A stretch of DNA of 64,000 bases, taken from Rhodoplanes serenus (GTDB lineage Bacteria; Pseudomonadota; Alphaproteobacteria; Rhizobiales; Xanthobacteraceae). Location: NCBI GenBank assembly GCA_945897515.1, contig CAMDFO010000003.1:50777-114776 (forward strand), written 5' to 3'. The translations under genes and the position numbers were made by a program. Shown here one piece after another: positions 17,249-26,178 of the stretch. The stretch's first letter is position 1, and each line of letters starts with the position of its first letter. The notes beneath the pieces were generated by a model. That model was not told the origin of the DNA and did not search any database. It saw only the letters and a list, made by a program, of their open reading frames with translations.

Positions 17249-17344
17249 ATGAAAATCCTTCTCCTGCTCCTCCTGATCGCCACCATTGTGGCGGTATCGT
17301 ATCTGTCGGTGCCTGCACAGCCGGCGGAACGCGGGGCGGACTAA
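17249..17344 (+). CDS. Putative 31-residue membrane or secreted peptide
   Basis: ATG at 17249 follows a textbook AAGGAG (17236-17241). The peptide is MKILLLLLLIATIVAVSYL with a short tail rich in small residues (SVPAQPAERGAD). It is either a single-helix membrane peptide or a short exported peptide. It is too short for the ORF track. Its TAA stop overlaps the TAG stop of the convergent methyltransferase gene in the tetranucleotide CTAA. I do not recognise the family. The ribosome binding site and nearby EcfG-like promoter support it. Confidence 0.5.
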   Translation: MKILLLLLLIATIVAVSYLSVPAQPAERGAD

Positions 17345-18330
17345 TCACCAATCATCGGCAAGGCCAGACCTTGCCGCAACACATCTTCGGCTTCCGCCGT
17401 CGGGCGGCCGTCTGAATCGTTGAGCATTAGACCGGGCAGCAGTGCCAGCGGCGCGCGACTGCCTTTGCTCGCCCGCACGAGAATACGGATCGCCGGCTGT
17501 CCGGCGCGGCCGTGCACTGGCAATACCGTGACCCCTCCGAAGCGCGGCTCGAGCGCGGCCAGCACGGAAGCCAAGCCGTCGGCGCGCCAGATCATGGTGA
17601 GCGTGCCGGCGGAGTGCAACAGCCACGACGCCGCGCCGATCCATTCCGTCAGCACGTCGTCGGAGGCTGCATGCGCCGCGCGGCGCGCCGCATCGGGCGA
17701 GACGTTCTGACGTGACGGATCGTTGAACGGCGGATTCATCAGCACATGATCGGCTCCGCCGGCCCCGAGCCCGACCGCAGCAAAGGCGTCCGACGCAGCC
17801 GTCACGTCGAGCATCGCCACCCGCACCCGCGCTTCCAATCCGTTACCGGCGATGTTGTCCGCGGCGATCGCCACCAGTTCAGGATCGATCTCGGCCAGCA
17901 CCACGGTTACGTCCGGCACCCGCACCGCCAGCGCCAGACCGGCACCCCCGACGCCCGAGCCGAGATCGACCGCCCGGTCGCCGGGCCGCGCGCCGGTCGC
18001 GGCCGCCAGCAGGATGGCATCGTGGCCGACCCGGTGGCCGCGCCGTTTCTGCTTGAGCCGCAGGCGTCCGCCGAGCACGGCATCGTCGGTGGTCTCGGGC
18101 GTCGAGCCGCCCGGCCGAAGCTCATGGCCGAGACCTGCGTCTTCCAGCAATTGCCGCGCGGCGGCGTGGTCCTCCTCGTCGACCACAATCCGTCGTGGCA
18201 ACATGCCGAGCGAGCCCTCCAGCACGCTCATGTGCTGGTCGAGAACGGCGTGTGGGATTTCAGCGCCCTTGAGCAGCGCCTCGATCGCCGTGATCAGAAC
18301 GGCGTTGTTGGTGCGGACCAGTTCGCGCAA
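17341..18330 (-). CDS. DUF2007 domain fused to a TrmN6-like methyltransferase
   Basis: The first ~70 residues match a DUF2007 putative signal-transducing domain (RELVRTNNAVLITAIEALL to HAAARQLLEDAG). The remaining ~250 are a class I methyltransferase: VDLGSGVGGAGLAL is the SAM-binding motif I and MNPPFND is the motif IV of N6-adenine enzymes. E. coli TrmN6 modifies A37 of tRNA-Val and has no DUF2007 domain. I favour the TTG at 18330, where GAGGAG lies 9 bases upstream and the upstream glycosyltransferase has just stopped; the track uses a GTG at 18369 that overlaps that gene. It is likely in an operon with the glycosyltransferase. Confidence 0.85.
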   Translation of the reverse strand: MRELVRTNNAVLITAIEALLKGAEIPHAVLDQHMSVLEGSLGMLPRRIVVDEEDHAAARQLLEDAGLGHELRPGGSTPETTDDAVLGGRLRLKQKRRGHRVGHDAILLAAATGARPGDRAVDLGSGVGGAGLALAVRVPDVTVVLAEIDPELVAIAADNIAGNGLEARVRVAMLDVTAASDAFAAVGLGAGGADHVLMNPPFNDPSRQNVSPDAARRAAHAASDDVLTEWIGAASWLLHSAGTLTMIWRADGLASVLAALEPRFGGVTVLPVHGRAGQPAIRILVRASKGSRAPLALLPGLMLNDSDGRPTAEAEDVLRQGLALPMIGD

Positions 18331-18334
18331 AAAA

Positions 18335-19315
18335 TCATGCTCCTCGCCGCCGCTCTTCGGCCGGCGCACGCTGTGCGAGATAGGACAGCAGCTTGAGCTC
18401 CCGCCGCCCGCGCGTCACCGTGTCGAGCACGATTCCCACCGCGATCAAAAGGAACGCCAACAGCATCAGGCCGGTCGACAGCATCGCAGTCGGCACCCGC
18501 GGCACCAGGCCTTCGCGGAAATACGTGACGAACAGCGGAATCGCGAAGCCGACCGAGGCAATGCCGAGCGAAACACCGATGGCGCCGAAGAACGGCAGCG
18601 GCCGCTCGGAGCGATAGAGCTTGAGGATCGTCCGCAGGATACGGAAGCCGTCGCGCCAGGTGTTGAGCTTGGAGGCGGAGCCCTCCGGCCGGGCATAGTA
18701 GGGCGTGCGGAACTCGCCGACCGGCACCTCCAGTTCGAGCGCGTGCACGGTGAGCTCGGTCTCGATCTCGAACCCGCCCGACAGCGCCGGAAAAGATTTC
18801 ACGAAGCGGCGCGTAAACACGCGGTAACCCGACAGCATGTCGGTGAAAGTCTCGCCAAACACCATCGAGACGAAGCCGGTCAAGAGCCAGTTGCCGGTGC
18901 GGTGGCCGGGGCGGTAGGCCGCCTCCTCGCTGTCGACCCGGACCGCCACGACCATGTCGAGCCGGTCGCCCACCAGCCTTTCGATCATCGCACCCGCGCT
19001 CGGGGCGTCGTAGGTGGCGTCGCCGTCGACCATGACATAGATGTCGGCGTCGATGTCGGTGAACATCCGCCGGACCACGCGACCCTTGCCCTGGTGAAGT
19101 TCCCGGCGCACCACCGCGCCGGCGGCTGCAGCCATCTCCATCGTGCGGTCGGTCGAATTGTTGTCGTAGACGTAGATTTCCGCATCCGGCAGCGCGGCGC
19201 GAAAGTCCGCCACGACCTTGCCGATGGCGGCTTCCTCGTTGTAGCAGGGTATCAGCACCGCAACGCCGAGCCGGCTCGCGATCTCGGCCTCCGCGCCCGT
19301 GTCTGTCCGCAACAT
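18335..19315 (-). CDS. Family 2 glycosyltransferase with C-terminal membrane helices (DPM1/GtrB-like)
   Basis: The N-terminal ~230 residues form a GT-A domain, with VAVLIPCYNEEAAIGKVV, VYDNNSTDRT and the metal-binding DGDATYDA. They are followed by two hydrophobic segments (FFGAIGVSLGIASVGFAIPL and GLMLLAFLLIAVGIVLDTV). This architecture belongs to enzymes that transfer a sugar from UDP or GDP to polyprenyl phosphate at the inner membrane. I set the start at ATG 19315 (MLRTDTG), preceded by GGGGGAGA; the track start at 19372 lies further upstream. It is followed within 4 bp by the DUF2007-methyltransferase gene. Confidence 0.9.
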   Translation of the reverse strand: MLRTDTGAEAEIASRLGVAVLIPCYNEEAAIGKVVADFRAALPDAEIYVYDNNSTDRTMEMAAAAGAVVRRELHQGKGRVVRRMFTDIDADIYVMVDGDATYDAPSAGAMIERLVGDRLDMVVAVRVDSEEAAYRPGHRTGNWLLTGFVSMVFGETFTDMLSGYRVFTRRFVKSFPALSGGFEIETELTVHALELEVPVGEFRTPYYARPEGSASKLNTWRDGFRILRTILKLYRSERPLPFFGAIGVSLGIASVGFAIPLFVTYFREGLVPRVPTAMLSTGLMLLAFLLIAVGIVLDTVTRGRRELKLLSYLAQRAPAEERRRGA

Positions 19316-19438
19316 GGGCTGTCTCCCCCTGGCTGCCCGAATATGGGTAGGGTGTCGCACCCGAGCCGCCACACTTGCCCGCTTACCACAGCGTTTCTAT
19401 CCTAGCGCGTCCTTTTTGCACCAATCCGGAGAAAGCTC

Positions 19439-20446
19439 TTGGCCGTCGTTCTTCCCTTCAACCAGGCGGATGCCACCATCGACCGCCTGGTCGGGCTCGC
19501 CGCCGCCGATATGCAGCGCGTCAATGCGGCCATCCTGGCTCGCACCGGCTCCGAAGTAACGATGATCCCCGAGGTGGCAAACCACCTGATTTCCTCCGGC
19601 GGCAAGCGGCTGCGTCCCATGCTCACCGTCGCCATGGCACAGCTCACCGGCTATTCCGGCGAAGGCCACATCAAGCTCGCCGCCGCGGTCGAGTTCATGC
19701 ACACGGCGACGCTGCTGCACGACGATGTCGTGGACGAAAGCGAGATGCGGCGCGGCCGCCAGGCCGCTCGCATGCTGTGGGGCAACGAGGCGAGCGTGCT
19801 GGTCGGCGACTTCCTGCTCGGGCAGGCGTTCAAGATGATGGTCGAGGTCGGGTCGTTGCGCGCCCTGGAAATCCTGTCGTCGGCCGCCGCCATTATCGCC
19901 GAAGGCGAGGTGATGCAGCTCGCCGCCGCCAAGAATACCGCGACCACCGAGGACGAGTATCTGGCGGTGATCCGGGCCAAGACCGCCGAGCTGTTCGGCG
20001 CCGCCTGCGAGGTCGGGCCGGTGCTATCCAATCGGCCGAAGGCCGAGACCGCAGCATGCCGGTCGTTCGGCATGAACCTCGGCATTGCATTCCAGCTCGT
20101 AGACGACGTGCTCGACTATGGCGGCAAGGCGGCAAAGCTCGGCAAAAACGTCGGCGACGATTTCCGCGAGGGCAAGATCACTTTGCCGGTGGTGCTGTCG
20201 TTCCGCCGCGGCAGCGAGAGCGAGCGCGCGTTCTGGACCCGCACGCTGGAGCAGGGCGAGGTCGCCGACGCCGATCTCGAAACTGCGATCGGGCTGATGA
20301 CCAAGCACCGCGCCCTGGAGGACACGATCAAGCGCGCGCACCACTACGGCGCCATCGCCCGCGATGCGCTCGCGCTGTTTCCGGAATCGCCGATGAAACA
20401 GGCGCTGGAAGAGGCGGTGGAGTTCTGCACCGCCAGGACGCATTAG
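19439..20446 (+). CDS. Long-chain polyprenyl diphosphate synthase (IspB-like)
   Basis: The 335-residue product makes the isoprenoid tail for ubiquinone, probably a C40-C50 chain. Both aspartate-rich motifs are present: first LLHDDVVDESEMRRGR, and second LVDDVLDYGGKAAKLGKNVGDD. KRLRPML and GEVMQLA are further family segments. The start is a TTG at 19439, just after GGAGA; no nearer ATG fits. It diverges from the glycosyltransferase and converges on Bug receptor 2, with a hairpin between them. ispE lies 1 kb downstream on the other strand. Confidence 0.93.
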   Translation: MAVVLPFNQADATIDRLVGLAAADMQRVNAAILARTGSEVTMIPEVANHLISSGGKRLRPMLTVAMAQLTGYSGEGHIKLAAAVEFMHTATLLHDDVVDESEMRRGRQAARMLWGNEASVLVGDFLLGQAFKMMVEVGSLRALEILSSAAAIIAEGEVMQLAAAKNTATTEDEYLAVIRAKTAELFGAACEVGPVLSNRPKAETAACRSFGMNLGIAFQLVDDVLDYGGKAAKLGKNVGDDFREGKITLPVVLSFRRGSESERAFWTRTLEQGEVADADLETAIGLMTKHRALEDTIKRAHHYGAIARDALALFPESPMKQALEEAVEFCTARTH

Positions 20447-20464
20447 CGCCGAGTCGTTCCGGGG

Positions 20465-20481
20465 GCGCCGCGAAGCGGCGC
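20465..20481. terminator. Hairpin between convergent ispB-like and Bug genes
   Basis: GCGCCGC-GAA-GCGGCGC forms a 7-bp stem with a three-base loop, and the flanking CGGG/CCCG extends it past a bulge. It is placed to end transcripts from both sides, although there is no T tract. Confidence 0.5.
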
Positions 20482-20493
20482 ACCCGAAATGAA

Positions 20494-21474
20494 TCAGCTC
20501 TTCTGCACCAGTCCGGCTTCCCTGATCACCGGTCCCCACTTGGCGAGTTCGTCCTGGTGGAACTTGGCGAGTTCGTCTGGCGTCGAGCCCACCACCATCA
20601 TCGCCTGGTCCTGCAGCCGCTTCCGGATCACCGGATCCTCGGCCGCCGCCTTGGCCCCGGTGTACATCCTCTGGATGATGTCCTTCGGCGTCTTGGCGGG
20701 CACGAAAAGCGCGTACCAGCCGGTCACGTCGTATCCCGGCAGCGTCTCGCCAATGGTCGGCATGTCGGGGACCTGCGGCGAGCGCTTCGCCGTGGTCACC
20801 GCCAGCATGCGCAGCTTGCCGTCGTTTTGCAGCGGCAGCATCGGAGCCACATTGTTCCAGAATGAATCGATCCGTCCCGGGATCAGATCCTGGATGCCCG
20901 GCGCCGCGCCGCGATACGGCACGTTGGTCATCTTGATGTTGGCGGCGCGCACGAACAGCTCGGCGGACAGATGCGGCACCGCGCCATGGCCGGGCGATCC
21001 GTAAGTCATCTTGCCCGGGTTGGCCTTGGCGGCGGCGATGAAGTCGGCAAGCGTCTTGTGCGGCGAATTGGCGGGTATCGCCATCGCGATAGGGTACTGC
21101 ACCACCAACGACACCGGCTCGAAATCCTTCACCGCATCGTAGTTGAGACCCGGATTGAGATGATTGTTGGTGGCGTGGTGATCGCCTGCCAGGAACATGT
21201 TGTAGCCGTCCGGGGCGGAACGGGCGATGTATTGCGCCGCGAGATTGCCGCCGGCGCCCGGCTTGCTCTCGACGATGAATTGCTGGCCGAGAACTTCGGT
21301 CATTTTCTGCGCGACCAGACGCGCGATCATGTCGGCGCCGCCTCCTGGCGTGAACGGGATGGCGATGCTGACCGGGCGGTTCGGCCATGCTCCTTGCGCG
21401 ATCGCGGGACGGGCGAGACCGGGCGCGAGCGCGGCGGCTGCGGACAGCTTCATCAGGCGGCGGCGATTGATCAT
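20494..21474 (-). CDS. Bug/TctC-family solute-binding protein (2 of 5)
   Basis: The 326-residue periplasmic receptor begins with a Tat-like leader (MINRRRLMKLSAAAAL, cleaved near AIAQGAW). It then shows WPNRPVSIAIPFTPGGGADMI, RSAPDGYNMF and the usual PGYDVTGWYALFVPAKTP late segment. The ligand is unknown. The ATG at 21474 has GGGGGAGCC upstream. No TctAB genes are adjacent. It lies between the polyprenyl synthase and ispE, with no evident functional link to either. Confidence 0.92.
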   Translation of the reverse strand: MINRRRLMKLSAAAALAPGLARPAIAQGAWPNRPVSIAIPFTPGGGADMIARLVAQKMTEVLGQQFIVESKPGAGGNLAAQYIARSAPDGYNMFLAGDHHATNNHLNPGLNYDAVKDFEPVSLVVQYPIAMAIPANSPHKTLADFIAAAKANPGKMTYGSPGHGAVPHLSAELFVRAANIKMTNVPYRGAAPGIQDLIPGRIDSFWNNVAPMLPLQNDGKLRMLAVTTAKRSPQVPDMPTIGETLPGYDVTGWYALFVPAKTPKDIIQRMYTGAKAAAEDPVIRKRLQDQAMMVVGSTPDELAKFHQDELAKWGPVIREAGLVQKS

Positions 21475-21526
21475 GGCTCCCCCTAGCGACGGTTCCTCGA
21501 TGCGGGAACCTTTGTCTGCCGCGATC

Positions 21527-22450
21527 CTATCCCAGAAATGTCGAGCGCACCCACCAGCGCGGATAAGACGCAGTCAATTTTCGCGCGGCGCTTGTTGCGG
21601 CGCGGGATGACGCGAACAGCCCAAAGCAGGTCGCGCCCGACCCCGACATGCGCGCGAGCCGGCAGCCCGGCGACGATCGCAACGCCGAGAGCACCTTGCC
21701 CACCGCAGGCGCCAGCGCAATCGCCGCGGGTTCGAGGTCGTTCGCTCCACTTGCAAGAAATGCCAGCAACGCATCGTGCTCGCGGGGGATATTTCCTAGC
21801 CGGGCTCGGTGGCCGCGCTTGGGGCGCGCCGTCCGCAATTGCGCGAACACCTCGCCGGTCGGCAACGCGACACCCGGATTGACCAGCACCGCCGCAAGCT
21901 GCGGAAGCTCGATCGGGGACGACAGCCGCTCGCCGATGCCCCGCATCACGCGCGGGCGAGGATCGAGACACACCGGTACGTCCGCGCCGACCTGTCGCGC
22001 CGCCTTCAACAGCCGCGCATCGTCGAGCGCCAAGCCGTTCGCCCGCGCCAGCAACCGCAGGGCGGCTGCCGCATCGGCCGAGCCGCCGCCGAGACCGGCC
22101 GCAACCGGCAAGTTCTTGGTCAGATGGAAGCGCCCGAGCGTGAGCCCCGGGATAGCCGCCGCCGCGGCGCGGGCGGCCTTGAGCACAAGATTATCGGCGG
22201 TCGCACCGGATGCCGCAGACGTCGGCCCGCGCACGGTCAGTTCGAGTGCCTCGCCCGGGTGAAACGTCAGGCGGTCGCGCAGCCGCGCGAACGCGACCAA
22301 GCTCTCGAGCGTGTGATAGCCGTCAGCTCTGCGCCCGAGCACCGCAAGCGTGAGATTGACTTTGGCGGGCGCGTACTCGGACAGCGGAGCGCTGGGCTTC
22401 TTCGACGCTGCGCTGGGCTTCTTCGACGCTGCGCTGGGCTTGGGCGACAC
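21527..22450 (-). CDS. ispE: 4-diphosphocytidyl-2-C-methyl-D-erythritol kinase
   Basis: IspE phosphorylates CDP-ME in the MEP pathway of isoprenoid synthesis. It is a GHMP kinase: the ATP loop is PVAAGLGGGSADAAA, with APAKVNLTL at the family N-terminus and a late RMSGSGATCFGLF motif. The start taken is GTG 22450, 13 bp after the upstream TPR gene's stop. It adds about 25 residues (MSPKPSAASKKPSAASKKPSAPLSEY) before the family start, encoded by a 21-bp tandem repeat. A downstream start is possible. It is probably cotranscribed with the TPR gene. Confidence 0.94.
   Translation of the reverse strand: MSPKPSAASKKPSAASKKPSAPLSEYAPAKVNLTLAVLGRRADGYHTLESLVAFARLRDRLTFHPGEALELTVRGPTSAASGATADNLVLKAARAAAAAIPGLTLGRFHLTKNLPVAAGLGGGSADAAAALRLLARANGLALDDARLLKAARQVGADVPVCLDPRPRVMRGIGERLSSPIELPQLAAVLVNPGVALPTGEVFAQLRTARPKRGHRARLGNIPREHDALLAFLASGANDLEPAAIALAPAVGKVLSALRSSPGCRLARMSGSGATCFGLFASSRAATSAARKLTASYPRWWVRSTFLG
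22389..22441. repeat. 21-bp tandem repeat in the 5' end of ispE
   Basis: GCGCTGGGCTTCTTCGACGCT occurs twice in a row at 22389 and 22410, then an 11-base third copy starts at 22431. It encodes the repeated SAASKKP in the IspE N-terminal tail. As an in-frame repeat it can expand or contract without frameshift. Confidence 0.85.
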
Positions 22451-22463
22451 GGGCGGACGGGCA

Positions 22464-24239
22464 TCACCCGCCGTTGCCGGGCTTCTTGGTCTTGGCGTCG
22501 GCGGCGGAGGTTTCCTCGGGCGGAATCCCGGACTGGAGTTTCTGTTCGATCTTCACCAGTTCGTCTGGCTCAGGCTTAAGGTCCTTGGCGTGCGACCACT
22601 GGAACTTGGCCTCGATCATCCGGCCGACCTTCCAATAGCCGTCACCCAGATGATCGTTGATGGTCGGATCGTCGGGCTTCAGCTCGACCGCGCGCTCCAG
22701 GTGCTTCACCGCCTCTTCGAAATTTCCGAGCCGGTAGTAGGCCCATCCGAGCGAGTCGACAATATAGCCGTCGTCGGGTCGCTGCTCGACCGCCCGGCGG
22801 ATCATACGCATGCCCTCGTCGAGGTTCATGCCCTGGTCGATCCAGGAATAGCCGAGATAATTGAGCACGTGCGGCTGATCGGGATAGAGCTTCAGCGCCT
22901 GCTTCAGGTCTTCTTCGGCGCCCGCCCATTTCTTGGCGCGTTCGTTGCAGATACCGCGGAAATAAAAGATCAGCCAATGTACCCGCTCGGGATTGGCGAT
23001 GGTGCCGATGCCCTTGCCATAAACCTGCGCGCATTTGGCGAACAGCTTGCGGCCGCGCAAAATGTTGCCCAGCGCCATGATCGCTTCGGTGTCGTTGGGC
23101 CGCGCGCCGATCAGCTTTTCGAGCCGCGTCTTGGCTTCGTCGGTTCGATCCAGCGTGTCGAGATTGACCGCGAGCTGGATCTCGGCGTTCCGTCGAAGCG
23201 GCGTGTTCTGCGGCACGCGCTCGTAGATTCTGATGGCGAGCCGCGGATTTTTGATCTGCTCGTAGAGATCGGCGAGCGACAGCAGCGCCAGAGGCTGATT
23301 GGGCGACAGATAGAGCGCAAGTTGGAGATAGACCAGACCGAGGTCCTCGCCGCCGCGGCGTCCGAGCGCGGCGCCGAGCCCATAGAGGACCTCGGCCGCA
23401 CCGGCCTGCGGCGAGTCGACCAGCAGCGGCAGAGGCTTGTTGGTCTGAAGCGCGGTCATCGCCTCGACGATCAGCGGATGACGCGGGAGTTGGCTGTCGA
23501 AGGTGCGGAACACCTTGTTGGCTTCTTCCCGGCTGTTATTGCGCGACAGCCATGAGCCGTAAGCCTCGACCAGACGCAGCGCCGACGGGTCGAGCTTGTG
23601 GGCGCGATCGAAGCGGCGGCCGGCCTCTCGCTTCTGGCCAGCCAGATCGAGGATCATTCCGGTGTGCAGGTCTTTGAACAGCGCATACCAGTCTGCGCCC
23701 TGGAGCTTGTCGATTGCCTCGACGGCGCCCTTGGTGTCACCCGCGCCGACCATGGCCCAACCCGTGAGCAGCGTAGCCGCCAGATCGGTAATCGGTCCGC
23801 GGATCGACTGCGTCAGGTTCTGCCGCGCGACCTGATAATTCTTCTGCTTGAGCGCGCGCACGCCCAGCACGAGCCGCGCGATCCGATCGTTGCGGTCGAG
23901 CTGGACCACGCGCTCCGCCAGCTTGACCGCCTCCTCCACGTCGCCTTCCGACAGCACGGACAGGAAGGCCCGCTCCAGCAGTTCGCTGTTGCGCGGATCG
24001 GCCTTGAGAGCGGCGCGGAAATAGGCAGAGGCGGCAGCAGCGTCCCGCTGCACTCCGGCATGGCGGGCGGCGAGATAACTGCCCGACGGCGAAACCCGCG
24101 CGAGTTCGTTCGCGGAAGGCAACTGCGACGTCTGGCGGACTCGGCTCGTCCCCTGTGCGGCCAGGGTGTCCGGCAGCATGAGAAGGAAGGTGCCGAACGC
24201 GACGCCGGCAAGGCATCGAGACAGGATCGAAACGGTCAC
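22464..24239 (-). CDS. Exported tetratricopeptide-repeat protein
   Basis: The GTG at 24239, preceded by GGAGGT, begins VTVSILSRCLAGVAFGTFLLML, a plausible signal peptide, and gives 591 residues. The track start at 24407 adds an unlikely basic leader. At least eight TPR-like helix pairs are visible through the body, for example the late GYIVDSLGWAYYRLGNFEEA and YLGYSWIDQGMNLDEGMRMI. TPR arrays mediate protein contacts, here probably in the periplasm or at the outer membrane. Homologous proteins commonly sit beside ispE in related genomes as far as I recall. The specific function is unknown. Confidence 0.85.
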   Translation of the reverse strand: MTVSILSRCLAGVAFGTFLLMLPDTLAAQGTSRVRQTSQLPSANELARVSPSGSYLAARHAGVQRDAAAASAYFRAALKADPRNSELLERAFLSVLSEGDVEEAVKLAERVVQLDRNDRIARLVLGVRALKQKNYQVARQNLTQSIRGPITDLAATLLTGWAMVGAGDTKGAVEAIDKLQGADWYALFKDLHTGMILDLAGQKREAGRRFDRAHKLDPSALRLVEAYGSWLSRNNSREEANKVFRTFDSQLPRHPLIVEAMTALQTNKPLPLLVDSPQAGAAEVLYGLGAALGRRGGEDLGLVYLQLALYLSPNQPLALLSLADLYEQIKNPRLAIRIYERVPQNTPLRRNAEIQLAVNLDTLDRTDEAKTRLEKLIGARPNDTEAIMALGNILRGRKLFAKCAQVYGKGIGTIANPERVHWLIFYFRGICNERAKKWAGAEEDLKQALKLYPDQPHVLNYLGYSWIDQGMNLDEGMRMIRRAVEQRPDDGYIVDSLGWAYYRLGNFEEAVKHLERAVELKPDDPTINDHLGDGYWKVGRMIEAKFQWSHAKDLKPEPDELVKIEQKLQSGIPPEETSAADAKTKKPGNGG

Positions 24240-24458
24240 GGGTCGATGACCTCCATGGGCGGGCGCTGGCACAGCACCCCCCGAGTCGGCCGGAGAATGG
24301 CCTTTTTGCAAGCTGCCCGCAAGGATGGGTCGCGACGCGGGAGCCATGTCCACCGTGTATAACTTGGTGTGGCGGTATCGTGGCCGCGGGCGGAAATGAT
24401 TGTTCACGTTTGCGAATGTGGCGGCTGGCCATCCGCTCTCGCGGCCCGAGAACGAGCG

Positions 24459-26120
24459 TCACATGTTCGGATAGTTCGGCCCACCGCCGCCCTCGGGCGG
24501 TACCCAGGTGATGTTGCGATTCGGGTCCTTGATATCGCAGGTTTTGCAGTGGACGCAGTTCTGCGCGTTGATCACGAAGCGCGGCTGACCGCCCTCCTCC
24601 ACCCACTCGTAGACGCCGGCCGGACAATAGCGCTGCGAAGGACCGGCGTAGACGTCGTGCTCGGATGCCTTTTGCAGGGCCAGGTCGGCAACCCGCAGAT
24701 GCACCGGCTGGTCCTCTTCGTGATTGGTGTTCGACAGGAACACCGAGGACAGCTTGTCGAAGGTGAGCTTGCCGTCGGCCCTCGGATAGGCGATCGGCTT
24801 GAACCCTGAGGCGGGCTTGAGGCTTTCGGCGTCGGCCTTGCCGTGGCCGAGTGTGCCAAACAACGAAAATCCCAGCGTGTTGGTCCACATGTCGAGACCA
24901 CCGGCGCCGATTCCCAGGAAGGTACCCAGCTTCGACCACAGCGGCTTGGCATTGCGGACCTTCCACAGGTCGGCGCCGATGTCGCTGTCGCGCCAGGCTT
25001 CGTCGTAGCTGCCGATCTCGTCGTTGGAGCGGCCCTCCGACAGCGCCTCGGCGACGTACTCCGCCGCCAGCATGCCGGAGAGCATCGCGTTGTGGCTGCC
25101 CTTGATGCGCGGCACGTTGACGAAACCGGCCGAGCACCCGATCAGCGCGCCGCCCGGGAACGTCAGCTTCGGCACCGATTGGTAGCCACCCTCGGTGATG
25201 GCGCGCGCACCGTAGGACAGTCGCTTACCGCCTTCGAAGGTGCCGCGAATGCTCGGATGGGTCTTGAAGCGCTGGAACTCGTCGAACGGCGAGATGTACG
25301 GGTTCGCGTAATTCAGATGCACGACGAAGCCAACCGACACCAGATTGTCGTCGAAGTGATAGAGGAACGAGCCGCCGCCGGTCGAGCCGTCGAGCGGCCA
25401 GCCGAAGCTGTGTTGCACCAGCCCCTTGTGGTGCCGGTCGGGGGCGACCTGCCAGATCTCCTTCAGCCCGATGCCGAACTTCTGCGGCTCGCGGCCGTCC
25501 GCGAGCGCGTATTTCGCGATCAGCATTTTCGACAGCGAGCCGCGCGCGCCCTCGCCGAACAGCGTGTACTTGGCGCGCAGTTCCATGCCGCGGGTGAATG
25601 AGTCCTTCGGCTGGCCGTCCTTGCCGACGCCCATGTCGCCGGTGGCGATGCCCGCGACCGCGTCGCCGTCGTACAGCACCTCGGCCGCGGCAAAGCCCGG
25701 ATAAATTTCCACCCCCAGCGCCTCCGCCTTGGTGGCGAGCCATTTGCAAACGCTGCCGAGCGAGACGATGAAATTGCCGTGGTTCGACATCAGTGGCGGC
25801 ATCAGCATGTTCGGAAGCCGCAGCGCGCCGGATTGTCCCATCCAGTAAAAGCGATCGTCGGTGACCGCGGTCTTGATCGGGGTGTCCTCGGAGCGCCAAT
25901 CGGGCAGCAGCCGGTCGAGTGCGATCGGGTCGATCACCGCGCCGGAGAGGATGTGGGCGCCGACCTCGGAGCCCTTCTCCACCACCACCACGGTGGCATC
26001 GGGCGAGACCTGCTTGAGCCGGATCGCAGCGGCCAAGCCCGCAGGCCCCGCGCCGACGATCACGACGTCGAACTCCATGGCTTCGCGGGCGGGCAGCTCG
26101 GCCGAATCTGGGGCAGCCAT
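24459..26120 (-). CDS. Electron transfer flavoprotein:ubiquinone oxidoreductase
   Basis: ETF-QO passes electrons from ETF to ubiquinone at the inner membrane, draining fatty- and amino-acid oxidation. The FAD-binding VVIVGAGPAGLAAAIRL is at the N-terminus. The C-terminal [4Fe-4S] domain has CPAGVYEW and NAQNCVHCKTCDIKD, and ends PPEGGGGPNYPNM, the conserved family tail. I set the start at ATG 26120 (MAAPDSAELPA), preceded by AGGAGA, for 553 residues; the track ORF has 32 extra residues. It diverges from the uracil-DNA glycosylase gene, 58 bp away. Confidence 0.95.
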   Translation of the reverse strand: MAAPDSAELPAREAMEFDVVIVGAGPAGLAAAIRLKQVSPDATVVVVEKGSEVGAHILSGAVIDPIALDRLLPDWRSEDTPIKTAVTDDRFYWMGQSGALRLPNMLMPPLMSNHGNFIVSLGSVCKWLATKAEALGVEIYPGFAAAEVLYDGDAVAGIATGDMGVGKDGQPKDSFTRGMELRAKYTLFGEGARGSLSKMLIAKYALADGREPQKFGIGLKEIWQVAPDRHHKGLVQHSFGWPLDGSTGGGSFLYHFDDNLVSVGFVVHLNYANPYISPFDEFQRFKTHPSIRGTFEGGKRLSYGARAITEGGYQSVPKLTFPGGALIGCSAGFVNVPRIKGSHNAMLSGMLAAEYVAEALSEGRSNDEIGSYDEAWRDSDIGADLWKVRNAKPLWSKLGTFLGIGAGGLDMWTNTLGFSLFGTLGHGKADAESLKPASGFKPIAYPRADGKLTFDKLSSVFLSNTNHEEDQPVHLRVADLALQKASEHDVYAGPSQRYCPAGVYEWVEEGGQPRFVINAQNCVHCKTCDIKDPNRNITWVPPEGGGGPNYPNM

Positions 26121-26178
26121 GACGATCTCCTGCTGTTTGTAGTTTTTCCACGTTTGCCGAAGCGCGACAATCGCCGCC

